The notes under the pieces were generated by a model, which was not told where the DNA came from, searched no databases, and saw only the letters and a list, made by a program, of their open reading frames with translations. From positions 6,710-70,709 of the forward strand of contig PXRZ01000009.1 in NCBI GenBank assembly GCA_003022945.1: a stretch of DNA of 64,000 nucleotides, in the 5' to 3' direction. Source of the stretch: Halobacteriales archaeon QS_8_69_73. Its GTDB lineage: Archaea > Halobacteriota > Halobacteria > Halobacteriales > Haloarculaceae. Shown here piece by piece: positions 34,974 to 44,224 of this stretch; position 1 is the stretch's first letter; each line of letters starts with the position of its first letter. The translations under genes and the position numbers were made by a program.

Positions 34974-35534
34974 CTAGCGGTCGTACCAGCCGTCGGGGGT
35001 GTCGTCCGTCTCGGCGGCGTCGATTCGGAGGCGGTCGCGCTCGACGTCGATGCGGCCGTCGAACACCTGTGCGAAGGTGTGGACGACCTGTCCCTCGTGG
35101 GCCGGCGGCGTCATCAGGAACAGTCCGAGGCCGTCCTGCCGCCGGATGTGGGCGGTGAGGACGCTGAGAAAGCGGAAGACGGCGGCCTCGTCGGCGTAAT
35201 ACAGCAGCGTCGTCACGGAGTCGACGACGAGCGTCGGCTCCTCGACGGAGCGGAGGAACTCCGAGACCGGCATCGAGACGCCGGTGAGGTCGGACGGCGA
35301 GGCGATGCTGCCGGTGCCGCCGGACTCGGTCGGCGAGCAGTCGATGACGGCGGAGACGTCGGACAGTGCCTCTCGGCGGAGCCGTTCGAGACCCCGCCGG
35401 CCGGCGACCAGAAGCGTCTCGCCGTCGCGGGTGCCGCCGACGGCGTCGACGAACGAGGTCGTCCCGGCCAGCGGCGGTGCGTGCACGACGTAGCTACCCC
35501 CCGTCTCGGCGAACCAGTCGTCGACGTCGGCCAC
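34974..35534 (-). CDS. HTR-like RecA-fold protein
   Basis: In this 186-aa protein TLLVAGRRGLERLRRE, PTLVVDSVTTLLYYAD and HIRRQDGLGLFLMTPPAHE resemble the RecA/KaiC-like core found in haloarchaeal HTR-like signalling proteins. The Walker A loop is not canonical, so ATP binding is doubtful. It is one gene, transcribed toward 34974; the exporter gene at 38032 ends 8 nt before it starts, so it may be the last gene of that operon. Confidence 0.65.
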   Translation of the reverse strand: MADVDDWFAETGGSYVVHAPPLAGTTSFVDAVGGTRDGETLLVAGRRGLERLRREALSDVSAVIDCSPTESGGTGSIASPSDLTGVSMPVSEFLRSVEEPTLVVDSVTTLLYYADEAAVFRFLSVLTAHIRRQDGLGLFLMTPPAHEGQVVHTFAQVFDGRIDVERDRLRIDAAETDDTPDGWYDR

Positions 35535-35542
35535 GGTCTCAG

Positions 35543-38032
35543 TTAGATCCCCCGGTCAAAAGCCGTTTCGACGTTCTCACCGGCCGTTACCCGCGCCCAC
35601 AGCACCAGCACCGACGGCAGGACGAACAGCGACGCCAGGTAGGCGTAGAAGACGCTCAACGCCGTCAGAAGGCCGAACTGTCCGATGGCGGGGAACAGCG
35701 ACAGCACGAGCACGCCGATGCCGAACACGGTCGTCAGCATGCTCCCGGTGAGCGCGCCGCCGGTGCCGGCGACCGTCCGATCGACGGCCTCGTACAGTTC
35801 GACGCCGTTTTCGACGTACTCGTCGGCGAACCGGTGGGTGATGTGTACCGAGTAGTCGATACCGAGCCCGATGGTGATGGCGAGAAGGGTCGCGGTGAAG
35901 GCGTTGAACGACAGCCCCAGCAGTCGCATCGAGGCGGCGACGAGACAGACCGTCACGAGGATGGGAACGACGTTGGCGACGCCGAGCGACGCCCGCCCGA
36001 GCAGGAGCCGGTAGGCGACGAGCAGGAACAGCGCCGCGCCGGCGAGCGCGATGGCGAGGCTGATCAGCGCCGACCGGAGGATGACCGAGGAGACGGCCTC
36101 GAAGACGACCGTCTGACCGGTGGCCGTCGCCTCGAATCGCTGGTCGTCGGCCAGCGTCCGCGCCGCGTCGGCCACCGCCGTCTGGCTCGCGTCGGCCTTC
36201 ACCGTGTAGACGACGCGCGTGCTCCGGCGGTTCTCGGTCATGTACTGTGCGGCGCGGTCGCCGGCCGGCGAGTCGAACAGCGCGTCGTAGACGTCCGGGA
36301 GGTTCCGGTCGGGAATCCCGTCGCCGTCGCGGTCGTTGCGGTCGACGAGCCGGCCGAACTCGGGATTGCGGGCCGCGTGGTCGCGGATGACGGTGACGAT
36401 GCTCGTCGCCTCCGCCTGCCGGTCATCGGCGACGACCGCCGCCGGCGGGTCCCGGCCGGCGCGGTCCAGCGACTCCAGCGCCGAGGCCCGCTCCATCGGC
36501 CCCTCGACGTACACCGTCACGGTGTCGGACTGGCCGGTCTCGAAGTTCGTCTCCAGGAACTCCAGCGTCGCCGCCACCCGGTAGTCGCCGGGGGCGAACG
36601 GCTCCGGCAGCGCGTCGTAGTAGTCCGGCCGGTCGGACGGCGGCAGGAAATCCTCGTCGTCGAAGCTGGTGTCGACGCCGGCCGCGTAGCCGGCGGCGGC
36701 ACCGCTGACGACGAGCAGGGCGACGACGACCAGCAGCGGCGCGGTCTTGGCGATCCGGCCGCCGGCCCGCTGGAACCGCCCCAGAACGGACTCGCCGGCG
36801 CCGAGCGGCGTCGTCCCGAACGCCGGGATCGGGTAGCGGTCGCGGGCGCGGTCGAGCAGCACCTTCGCCGCCGGCAGGAACACCCCGAAGACCGCGAACG
36901 TAAAGAGGATACCGACGGCGGCGACGGCGCCGAACTCCCGGATCGGCGGCAGCTCGCTCGCGAGGTTCGCCCCGAAGCCGATGACGGTCGTCCCGGCGAC
37001 GATGAAAAACGCCACGAGCACCTGGTCGGTGGTCGCCGTCATCGACTCGCCGACGCCGCGGCCCGCGGCCCGCTCCTCGCGATAGCGGTTGACCGCGTGG
37101 ATGCCGAAGTCGATGCCGACCGCCAACAGCAGCGGCGGCACCGTGATGAGCACCTGGCTGAACGGGATACCGGCGAGTCCCATGAAGCCGAACGTCCAGA
37201 CGAGCGCCATCCCGAGGGCGACGACCCCGAGCAGCAGGTCGATGGGGTCGCGGTACGCCACCGAGAGGAACAGCGCGATGAGCAGCACCGCCGCCGGGAC
37301 GACGATGGCGAGAGTGTCGCCGATGACCGCCGAGAACTCCGCGGAGATGATGCCGGCGCCGAACACCGTGATGTCGCCGCCGCCGGCGTCGGCGACGGCG
37401 GCGACCTCCTCCTGGATGGGCGTCAGCGGGCTGGAGCCGCCCTGGCCGGCCCCTCCGGAGATCCCCGCCGGCAGCTCGTGGGTGACGACGCCGACGGTCG
37501 CCGACGCCGACGCCGACTCGCGGTTGTAGTCCGACGACACCAGCTCCGAGAACCGCGGGTTCGTCTCGTCGGCCGCCCGGACCGCCCGGCGCAGCTCGGC
37601 GTCGGTCGCCCCCTCGACGGCCCGCCGCTGTGCCGGCAGACTCTCGGCGCCGGGCTCGAGCTGGCGGGCGACAATGCGGGCGGCGCTCGAGGTGCTCTCG
37701 ACGCGCAGCCCCGGCCGGTCGACCAGCCGCTCCTGCAGCTCCAGCATCCGTAGCAGTGCCGGCCGCGAGAGGACGTTCCCGCCGCGCTGGATCAGCTGGG
37801 TGCTGCCGGTGTCGGCCGCGAACGTCGGCGTGAACTTCGCGTTGACCTCGTCGAGGGCCTCCTGGGCGGGGAGGTCCTGTGCGAACTGCTGGGTGCCGGC
37901 GGTCGTCGAGATGCCGCCCAGCCCGACGCCGAACAGCGCGGTCGCGAGCAGGAACGCGACGACGACGGCCCCCGGCCGGTCGGTAATGTAACCGTCGACG
38001 ACGTCGACGTACGGCTGGTAGTCGAACGGCAT
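35543..38032 (-). CDS. RND/MMPL-family exporter
   Basis: The 829-aa protein has about 12 helices arranged as one N-terminal helix, an outer loop (residues 45-230), a block of five or six helices (about 235-400), then a second copy of this layout. Each block contains the sterol-sensing-like signature (LLLAVGIDFGIHAVNRYRE; ITIGLGIDYSVHITHRFAD) with intramembrane acidic residues for proton use. It should export lipids or hydrophobic compounds. The stop of the CARDB-protein gene at 38033 directly abuts its ATG, and a TetR gene lies beyond, so this is a regulated efflux operon. Confidence 0.9.
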   Translation of the reverse strand: MPFDYQPYVDVVDGYITDRPGAVVVAFLLATALFGVGLGGISTTAGTQQFAQDLPAQEALDEVNAKFTPTFAADTGSTQLIQRGGNVLSRPALLRMLELQERLVDRPGLRVESTSSAARIVARQLEPGAESLPAQRRAVEGATDAELRRAVRAADETNPRFSELVSSDYNRESASASATVGVVTHELPAGISGGAGQGGSSPLTPIQEEVAAVADAGGGDITVFGAGIISAEFSAVIGDTLAIVVPAAVLLIALFLSVAYRDPIDLLLGVVALGMALVWTFGFMGLAGIPFSQVLITVPPLLLAVGIDFGIHAVNRYREERAAGRGVGESMTATTDQVLVAFFIVAGTTVIGFGANLASELPPIREFGAVAAVGILFTFAVFGVFLPAAKVLLDRARDRYPIPAFGTTPLGAGESVLGRFQRAGGRIAKTAPLLVVVALLVVSGAAAGYAAGVDTSFDDEDFLPPSDRPDYYDALPEPFAPGDYRVAATLEFLETNFETGQSDTVTVYVEGPMERASALESLDRAGRDPPAAVVADDRQAEATSIVTVIRDHAARNPEFGRLVDRNDRDGDGIPDRNLPDVYDALFDSPAGDRAAQYMTENRRSTRVVYTVKADASQTAVADAARTLADDQRFEATATGQTVVFEAVSSVILRSALISLAIALAGAALFLLVAYRLLLGRASLGVANVVPILVTVCLVAASMRLLGLSFNAFTATLLAITIGLGIDYSVHITHRFADEYVENGVELYEAVDRTVAGTGGALTGSMLTTVFGIGVLVLSLFPAIGQFGLLTALSVFYAYLASLFVLPSVLVLWARVTAGENVETAFDRGI

Positions 38033-39530
38033 CTATCGCCGCCGGAGCAGGGCGGCGGCCGGGGCGAGCAGCGCGACGACCGCGACCGCCCCGAGCGGCA
38101 CCACCGACAGCGGGCCGCCGTCACCCTGTTCGACGGTCACCGGCCGGCGGTAGCTCTCCGAGAGGCGCGTCTCGCCGCCGGCGTCGACGTACTGGAAGTC
38201 GACGGCGACGGGGTAGTCCTTCGCCAGCGCGTCGCTGCCGGCGCCGACGCGGAACGGCACCGTGACGGTCTCGCCGGAATCGAGGGCGGCGACGTACGCC
38301 TCGTCGTCGTCGGCCGACAGCGGGCTCGAGGCGAACAGCTTCGCCGAGACGTCCGTCACCCGCTCGTCGCGCTGGTTCGTCACCGCCAGCACGACGCGGG
38401 CGTCGCCGCCGGCGGTCACCGTCGCGTTCCGCGCCTCGACGGCGAAGGCGTCCCGTCCCTCCCGCACCGCGACGTCGAACTTCACGGAGTTGACGCTCTG
38501 CGTGCCGTCCGCCTCGTACTCCGTCTCGAGGGCGAACTGTCGGCTTCCCGCGCGGGCGGCATCGGCCGTCTCGACGTCGAAGCCGACGGTCGTCGACGCG
38601 CCGGCCTCGAGGTCGCCGACGGCTACCTCCGGCTCGATGACCTCGACGTTCGACGACGGCGGCCGGAGCCGCACGACGGCGTTCGACAGGGCCGTCGGCC
38701 CGTCGTTGCGGACCGTCACCCGGAGTTCGCCCTCCTCGGAGACCCGGAGCGACGACTCGACATCGTCGACGGCGACCGACGCCTCCGAGCGGGGTATCAG
38801 CGCCAACGACAGGTCGCCCTCGGTGCCGGCCAGGCCGTCGGCGTCGTCGTAGGTAACCGTCGCCGACATCGGGAACGCCCGGACGGTCACATCGTCGGCG
38901 ACCGCGACGTCGTACCGCGTCGTCGCCGTCTCGCCGGCGCCGACCCGGCCGACGGCCGCCCGGGCGCTCGAGGCGCCGCCGACGGTCACCTGCCGACTGC
39001 CGGACTCGACGGTCACCGCGACGCCGTCGGCCGGCTCGTCGCCGACGTTCGTCACCGCAACGGTCGCGGTGCCGGCGCCGCCGACGCCGACGTCCGTCTC
39101 GACGGTCCGGGCCTCGAACCGCGGGCCCGACTCGACGACGACGTCGACGGTCCGGGTGATCGTCTCCGTCCGCTCGCTCGTCCGCTCGTAGAAGGGAAAC
39201 ACCCGATCCGTGTAGGAGTACGCCAGCTCGACGTCGAGCTCGTAGCTGCCCGGCTCGATGTCGTCCGGCACCTCGAGGGCGACGGTCGCCGATTTCGGGC
39301 GGCTCTCGGTGACGGAGCCGACGGCCTGCCGCCCGCTGCGGACGGTCAGCGGCGTCCCGTCGGCGTCGGCCTCGAGCTCGACGCTCCGGGCCGTCGTCAC
39401 CGCCTCCCGCCAGCACGTCCAGCTCCGGCTCGCCGCCGTAGCTGCCGGTCCCGCTCTGTGCGGCGGCGACCCCGGCGAGCGAGCCGACCGACACCACCAG
39501 CACGACCGCGACGACGGCGCTACGACGCAT
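38033..39530 (-). pseudogene. Exported CARDB-repeat (COG1361-like) protein, frameshifted near the N-terminus
   Basis: From ATG 39530 the frame starts with a signal peptide (MRRSAVVAVVLVVSVGSLAG) and SYGGEPELDVLA, then goes wrong. The main body, REAVTTARSVELEADADGTP through several CARDB-like beta repeats to the C-terminal helix LLAPAAALLRRR, is in another frame. The break is near 39407-39415. Relatives usually have about 30 more residues here, so a deletion plus frame loss is likely. The intact protein would be an outer-face partner of the RND exporter encoded by the next gene. Confidence 0.8.
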
Positions 39531-39626
39531 GCGACGCCTCCGGCCGGGCGGCCGGCCGACGGCCGCGTGTGTCGGTCCGGTCGCGAGGCCGGGCCGCGGG
39601 AGAAGCTTCCATCGCTCGAAACGAGG

Positions 39627-39659
39627 ACTCGCGAATAGATAAACTCTTTGTTCGCGAGT
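39627..39659. promoter_or_regulatory. Operator palindrome between TetR gene and exporter operon
   Basis: ACTCGCGAA (39627-39635) and TTCGCGAGT (39651-39659) form a perfect 9-bp inverted repeat. The 15-nt space contains TAGATAAACTC, a TATA-like element for either direction. Its location between divergent tetR and the efflux operon makes it the probable binding site of the TetR protein. Confidence 0.7.
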
Positions 39660-39707
39660 TCGTGGACGGACCGTGGCGACGACTCCGACCGCCGACCGGG
39701 AGGCAGC

Positions 39708-40258
39708 GTGACGGGGTTCAGCGACGAGGAGCGGGACCGCATCCGAAAGGCACTGCTGGAGGCCGGCCGGCAGCTGTTCGGCCGGTTCGGCCTTGAGCGG
39801 ACGCGCATCGCCGACCTCACCGACGAGGTAGGCATCGGGACGAGCACGTTCTACCAGTTCTTCGATTCCAAGGAAGCGCTGTATCTGTCGATACTCGTCC
39901 GCGAGCGCGAGCGGGTCGCCGAGGAGCTGGACGCGGGACTGGCGGCGGCGCCGGACGTCCGGGCGGAGGTGCGGCTGACCGTCAGCTGCGGCTGCTCCGC
40001 GAGCAGCTCCCCGAGACGGCCGTCGAGAGCCACTTCCGGGAGGGAATGCAGGCCCAAAGCGAGCACCTCGAGCGGTGGGTCACCGACCCGTCATTCCGGG
40101 TCGACGACCCCGAGCAGCTCCAGGGGCTGTTCCGGCTGTTGGGGTTCACCGTCGCCGCCCGCGAGGAGCTGTTCGAGCCGGCCGGTGCGGTCGACCTCCA
40201 CGATTCGAGCCAGGCGCTGCTCGTGGACGTGGTCGTCGACGGGCTGTTCGAGGGGTAA
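39708..40258 (+). pseudogene. TetR-family repressor, frameshifted with internal loss
   Basis: From GTG 39708 the DNA-binding domain is complete (IRKALLEAGRQLFGRFGLER, then IGTSTFYQFFDSKEALYLSI). After VRAEVRLT the frame changes; from about 39983 the second frame reads QLRLLREQLPETAVESHFRE and onward to DGLFEG at 40258. The helices expected between (about 30 residues) are missing. GCGGCTG occurs on both sides of the junction (39971-39977, 39988-39994), which suggests deletion between short direct repeats. The gene is divergent from the exporter operon. Confidence 0.8.
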
Positions 40259-40504
40259 TACCGATTACTGCGGCACTTCCCGATACGGCAGCGAAACCGA
40301 GGCTGTCTCGAGTTCAGATGTCGATTCTCTCGACGCTCGGCGGTAACGACTCGCAGTGATCGGTACGGTTACCTTGATTCAGCGAGAGAATCCCGCTCTT
40401 CAGGGCGGGCGTGAATCGCGTCGACTCAGAAGAACAACCACCGGCGGCCCCCAGCCAGATATTCCACCGGAGGTTACTTGTGCGACAAATTATACGGGCT
40501 ACGT

Positions 40505-41732
40505 ATGGCGAATCGAACGGTCACGCGCACCCACGTCGCCTCCGTCCGTAATCAGCGACAGGTGCGTGACGACCTCGATTCGCTCTCGTGAACGCCTCGA
40601 AACTCTGGAACATCGCCCGGTGGACTGCCGAGCGCATCTGGAGTGAAACGGGCTACATCCCCGGCCACGCCGAACTCTCCTCGTACCTGAAATCCAACGA
40701 ACGCTACGCGGACCTCAACGCACAGTCCAGTTCGTTCGAAACGGCGGAGCCGTTTCGTGATGCCAAAAATCTTCGATTTTTGAGCACACATACCACAAGC
40801 ACGGCGACCAGCATCCGCACTCGACGGTCACGTTCAAACAGGACGGCTTCAAACACGACCCCGAGAACGGACGTGTCCGGCTCTCGAAAGGCCGCAACCT
40901 CAAAGACGGGTGGAGTGACTTCATCCTCTGCGAGTACACTGCTGACCCCGACGCGGACATCGAGAACGTCCAGCAGGTCCAGGCGGTGTATGACCGCGGC
41001 GAGTGGCGACTGCACTTCGTCTGTCGCCACGAAATCGACCCGAGGCCACCGGGTGACAACGTGGCCGGTATCGACCTCGGTATCTCGAACGTCGCCGCCG
41101 TGTCGTTCGGTGACGAGGGCGTTCTGTACCCCGGCGGTGCGCTCAAAGAGGACGAATACTGGTTCCACAAGAAGCGGGCCGAATGCAACGACTCGGCGTC
41201 CGCCGAGGCCGACCGTCTCGACCGGAAGCGCAGCGAGCGGCGATCGCACTTTCTTCACGCGCTGTCGAAGGACATCGTTGAGCGGTGCGCCGAGCGCGGC
41301 GTCGGCACCATCGTCGTGGGCGACCTCTCGGGCATCCGCGACGGCGAGGACTGGGGCGACAGCGGCAACCTCGACCTGCACGGGTGGGCGTTCGACCGCT
41401 TCACGACGTTGCTCGAATACAAAGCCAACGAACGTGGCATCAACGTGGAGCAGGTGGACGAACGCGGTACGTCCAAGTCCTGTTCGGTCTGTAGTACCGA
41501 GGACGGAAGCCAGCGGGTCGAACGCGGGTTGTACGTCTGCGAGTCGTGTGAGACGGTTGCTAACGCGGACATTAACGGCGCGGAGAATATCCGCGAGAAG
41601 GTACTCCCGAGTCTCGCCCCTGACGGGGGAGATAGGGATAACGGCTGGATGGCACAGCCAGCGGTCCGCCTGTTCGACAAGTCAACGGGCCGAGTACGCC
41701 CACAAGAACAGGTTGTAGACCGCAAACCATAA
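40505..41732 (+). pseudogene. tnpB: TnpB (RNA-guided nuclease / transposon-associated), broken
   Basis: Frame 1 begins MANRTVTRTHVASVRNQRQV and stops at 40591; frame 2 continues ASKLWNIARWTAERIWSETG to about 40730. Then two mini-hairpins (40737-40782) replace roughly 27 codons. The rest is open to 41732: VAGIDLGISNVAAVSFGDEG (first RuvC Asp), IVVGDLSGIRDGEDWG (where many TnpB have Glu before the Asp), the zinc ribbon SCSVCSTEDG...VCESC, and NADINGAENI (third RuvC Asp). At least two breaks make it inactive. Confidence 0.85.
40737..40782. repeat. Paired mini-hairpins inside tnpB
   Basis: Hairpin one: stem CGAAACGGC, loop GGA (40737-40757). Spacer TGATGC. Hairpin two: stem CAAAAATC, loop TTC (40764-40782). 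Both are perfect and closed by C-G at the loop. They occupy a place where the tnpB coding sequence is interrupted. Confidence 0.8.
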
Positions 41733-41827
41733 TACCCCAACCGCGGTCGGGAAACCGCGCCGTCGCCGGGCTGCGCCCGGCTGCCTGAGGGAGCTTCGCT
41801 CCCTCTCCGTTCACGGCGCGGAGGATG

Positions 41828-42550
41828 TCATTGCGGCTCCAACAGCCCGTAGGTCGACTCCAGGTGGTCGATGATCCAGTCGACGGTCGAGGGGTCGTAC
41901 GTCCAGAAGCCGTAGAAGCCGCGGGACGCCCGCTCTTCGGCTAGCAGCGCGCATTTGTTGACGTCGGCGCCGCCGCCGTCGTAGACGACGAACCACGACC
42001 GCTCGATTTCGTCGGCCCGCTCGACGTGGATGGTGAGGTCGGTGTCGTGGCCGGGGACGTCGTCGTCCGGGGCGGCGTAGGCGTGGACGTCGAGCCCCCC
42101 GTCGGCCAGCCGTCCGTAGACGTCCAGCTGCTCGTCGAGCACGGAGAGCCGCTGGAAGCCGGAGTACAGCGTCCCCTCTCCGACCCGCCAGGCGCGGTCC
42201 TCGATTTCGCGGGAGGCGGCGACCATCTGGTCGCTGTGGTAGGAGGTGAACAGCGTCTCGTCGAGGTGGTCGAGAACCGGGCGGTAGGCCTCGTCGTCGA
42301 ACTCGGGGTCGGCCCCGTCGTTCGGCGACACGAGCACCTCCTCCACGCCGGCTGCCGTGACGAACTCGCCGTTTTCGGCCAGCACCGCGAAGGCCGCCGG
42401 GCGGCCGCTGGGGGTCCGCTCGGCGGTCACCGTCAGGTTCCGGTCGTGGAACTGCTCGCGGAGGCTCTCGACGCGGCCATCGTCCGCGTTGAACACCCGC
42501 AGGGTCTTCTCATGGGCCTCAACCCCGGCGATGAGCTCGGTCAGCGACAT
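41828..42550 (-). CDS. DICT-domain sensory protein
   Basis: The 240-aa protein matches haloarchaeal DICT proteins: SLTELIAGVEAHEKTLRVFN at the start, EDRAWRVGEGTLYSGFQRLSV in the middle and GFYGFWTYDPSTVDWIIDHL at the end. DICT domains are linked to signalling and redox or light sensing, though the ligand is unknown. The stop codon (41828-41830) coincides with the terminal bases of the IS element. The S repeat, copy 2, lies just upstream, and a TTTATTA promoter element is at about 42579-42586. Confidence 0.8.
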   Translation of the reverse strand: MSLTELIAGVEAHEKTLRVFNADDGRVESLREQFHDRNLTVTAERTPSGRPAAFAVLAENGEFVTAAGVEEVLVSPNDGADPEFDDEAYRPVLDHLDETLFTSYHSDQMVAASREIEDRAWRVGEGTLYSGFQRLSVLDEQLDVYGRLADGGLDVHAYAAPDDDVPGHDTDLTIHVERADEIERSWFVVYDGGGADVNKCALLAEERASRGFYGFWTYDPSTVDWIIDHLESTYGLLEPQ

Positions 42551-42578
42551 CCGGTTGGGGGTACCATGACACTGTCCG

Positions 42579-42586
42579 TAATAAAC
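42579..42586 (-). promoter_or_regulatory. TATA box of the DICT gene
   Basis: On the minus strand GGTTTATTACGG includes TTTATTA about 30 nt before the ATG at 42550. It lies between the S element and the gene. Confidence 0.45.
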
Positions 42587-42625
42587 CTGTGCCCGAGTCC
42601 GGCGATAGTGTTCAACGAGGACGAA

Positions 42626-42763
42626 CTAGCGTCTTTCGGCGGTGATAACGGTGTTTCCGAACGCCCCCTCCCGCTCGCTATTTCCAAGGCCTCGCGCCGC
42701 AAGCGGTCGGCCCCGTTCGAGCTCCCAGCTGAGCCGGCTGACACGCCGGCTCTCGCGTAACTA
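42626..42763 (-). repeat. S element, copy 2
   Basis: Read on the minus strand, it starts TAGTTACGCGAGAGCCGGC and ends CACCGCCGAAAGACGCTAG, matching copy 1 without the 23-nt extra segment. Its start contains a hairpin, GAGCCGGC paired with GCCGGCTC around GTGTCA. It ends 75 nt before the DICT start and runs in the same direction as the gene. Confidence 0.6.
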
Positions 42764-42769
42764 AACACA

Positions 42770-43346
42770 GCCCTCCACGGCTCGTCACCCGACGGCCGCC
42801 GCTAGCTAAGCCTTGGCCACGTGGTCGCCGAGGCCACGCGACCGCTGGCCGATCATATTCCGTAAGCGTGTGCGTATCGGGCTCCGGCGTTCGACCCGAT
42901 CGAACACACATGAATCTCGACGGGATCGACCTCGGTGGCGTCGCGGTCGCGGCCTTCGCTCATACAATCTCGACGCCGCGACGGTCACCGACGGGATGGC
43001 GGAGACGGCGCGACGGCGACGACCGGGCTATCGACAGTATCAGACGCCATCGGGCGGCTGGAGACGATGGTCGACGCCATCACAGGCCACTGGGGCGGCA
43101 ACGAGCGGTCGCGGCTCGGACTGCCACGCCATGTCGGGGTCCGCCCGCGCGACGGGCCACCGCCGGCGGGGTCACCGTACCACCTATTACAGTATTGAGT
43201 GTACGAACGTATGGATAGAAAAGACTTAATTGTACCATCTGCCGTCTTTTTACCGTGAAACGAGAATTATCCGTACTGACGGATGGAGAGGGCCGGGCCG
43301 TGCGCCGCACGCCGACGGAGAGTGCCGGCCGCGACGCTCCGGGCGG
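42770..43346. other. Gene-poor stretch before nadE
   Basis: Short frames occur (for example from ATG 42910) but they change frame and match nothing I know. The segment 43195-43270 is AT-rich and contains TTTTTACCG and TTAATTG patches that may hold the nadE promoter. No repeat or RNA structure is evident in the remainder. Confidence 0.35.
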
Positions 43347-44138
43347 ATGATCGGCGCGGTCGACGACGTCCCGGAGCTGACGTTCCGGACGGAGGCGGCC
43401 GAACTGGAGATGCTCCGGGAGGAACTGGTGGCGTTCGTCCGGGAGACGGTCGCGGCGGCGGACGCCGACGGCGTGGTGGTGCTGGTCAGCGGCGGCGTCG
43501 ACTCGGTGCTGACGGCGGCGCTCTGCGTCGAGTCGACGCTGGAGGGGCTCGGCGTCGACCCGACGACGGTCCAACTCCAGCCGCTGGTCGGCGTCTTCGA
43601 GGACACGGTCGCCCCGAAGATATCGACCGAGACGGACCGGCTCGCGGTCGGCAACGCCGTCGCCCGCCTGCGAATGGTCGTCGCTTACTACGCCGCCAAC
43701 GCGACCGGCCGGCTCGTCTGCGGCACCCTCAACCGGACGGAGCTACTCTTTGGGTACCACACCAAACACGGCGCCGCCGCCGCGGACCTGCGACCGATCG
43801 CGGGGCTCTACAAGACCGAGGTGCGGGCGCTGGCACGGCACGTGGACGTGCCGACGGCGGTGGTCGAGCGGACGCCGACCGCCGGGCTATGGGCCGGACA
43901 GACCGACGAGGCCGAGCTCGGCGCGCCGTACGGCCTGCTGGACGTCCTCCTGCACGAACTCGTCGAGCGGGACCTCGGAATCGCCGGCACCGCCGACTCG
44001 CTGGGCGTCGACGAGTCGTTCGTCGCCCGCTACGCCCACCGGATCGTCGAGAACCGCCACAAGCGCGAGCCGGCGCCGTCGCCGAACGCCGAGGAGTCCG
44101 GCGCCGCGCTCTTCTTCGAACTCGAAGGTCGAGTCTGA
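43347..44138 (+). CDS. nadE: NAD synthetase-like protein with an apparent internal deletion
   Basis: The ATG at 43347 gives 263 aa. NadE makes NAD+ from deamido-NAD+, ATP and ammonia. Present: VVVLVSGGVDSVLTAAL (PP-loop, residues 43-59), RLRMVVAYYAANATGRLVCG, GLYKTEVRALARH and TAGLWAGQTDEAELG. Between VDSVLTAALCVE and GLGVDPTTVQLQPL roughly 25-30 residues, the strand and loop after the PP-loop, are missing in frame (junction near 43530-43538). The enzyme is normally essential when no second copy exists, so the loss needs checking. Confidence 0.75.
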   Translation: MIGAVDDVPELTFRTEAAELEMLREELVAFVRETVAAADADGVVVLVSGGVDSVLTAALCVESTLEGLGVDPTTVQLQPLVGVFEDTVAPKISTETDRLAVGNAVARLRMVVAYYAANATGRLVCGTLNRTELLFGYHTKHGAAAADLRPIAGLYKTEVRALARHVDVPTAVVERTPTAGLWAGQTDEAELGAPYGLLDVLLHELVERDLGIAGTADSLGVDESFVARYAHRIVENRHKREPAPSPNAEESGAALFFELEGRV

Positions 44139-44224
44139 GCGGCCGTCGCCCGCGCCGTGGCCGTCGTCCGCTCGTCGGGCCGGGCCTGCACACACTGATA
44201 AAGCCAGCGCCCGCAGGCAGGGGC

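Larger units (their letters stand above)
40381..41830 (+). mobile_element. IS200/IS605-family (IS1341-type) element, decayed
   Basis: The left end has a small hairpin (CCCGCTCTTCAGGGCGGG) near 40391; the right end is at about 41743-41830 and finishes GGAGGATGTCA, the usual end of haloarchaeal IS1341-type elements. No tnpA is present, only a broken tnpB, so it cannot move by itself. The right end outer stem (41755-41763 with 41813-41821) encloses two further mini-hairpins. The last TCA is also the stop codon of the DICT gene on the minus strand. Confidence 0.75.

Noticed and set aside
42541-42768. 75-codon frame within S copy 2
   Set aside because: The equivalent frame in S copy 1 is not conserved in sequence or length, so the repeat is non-coding.
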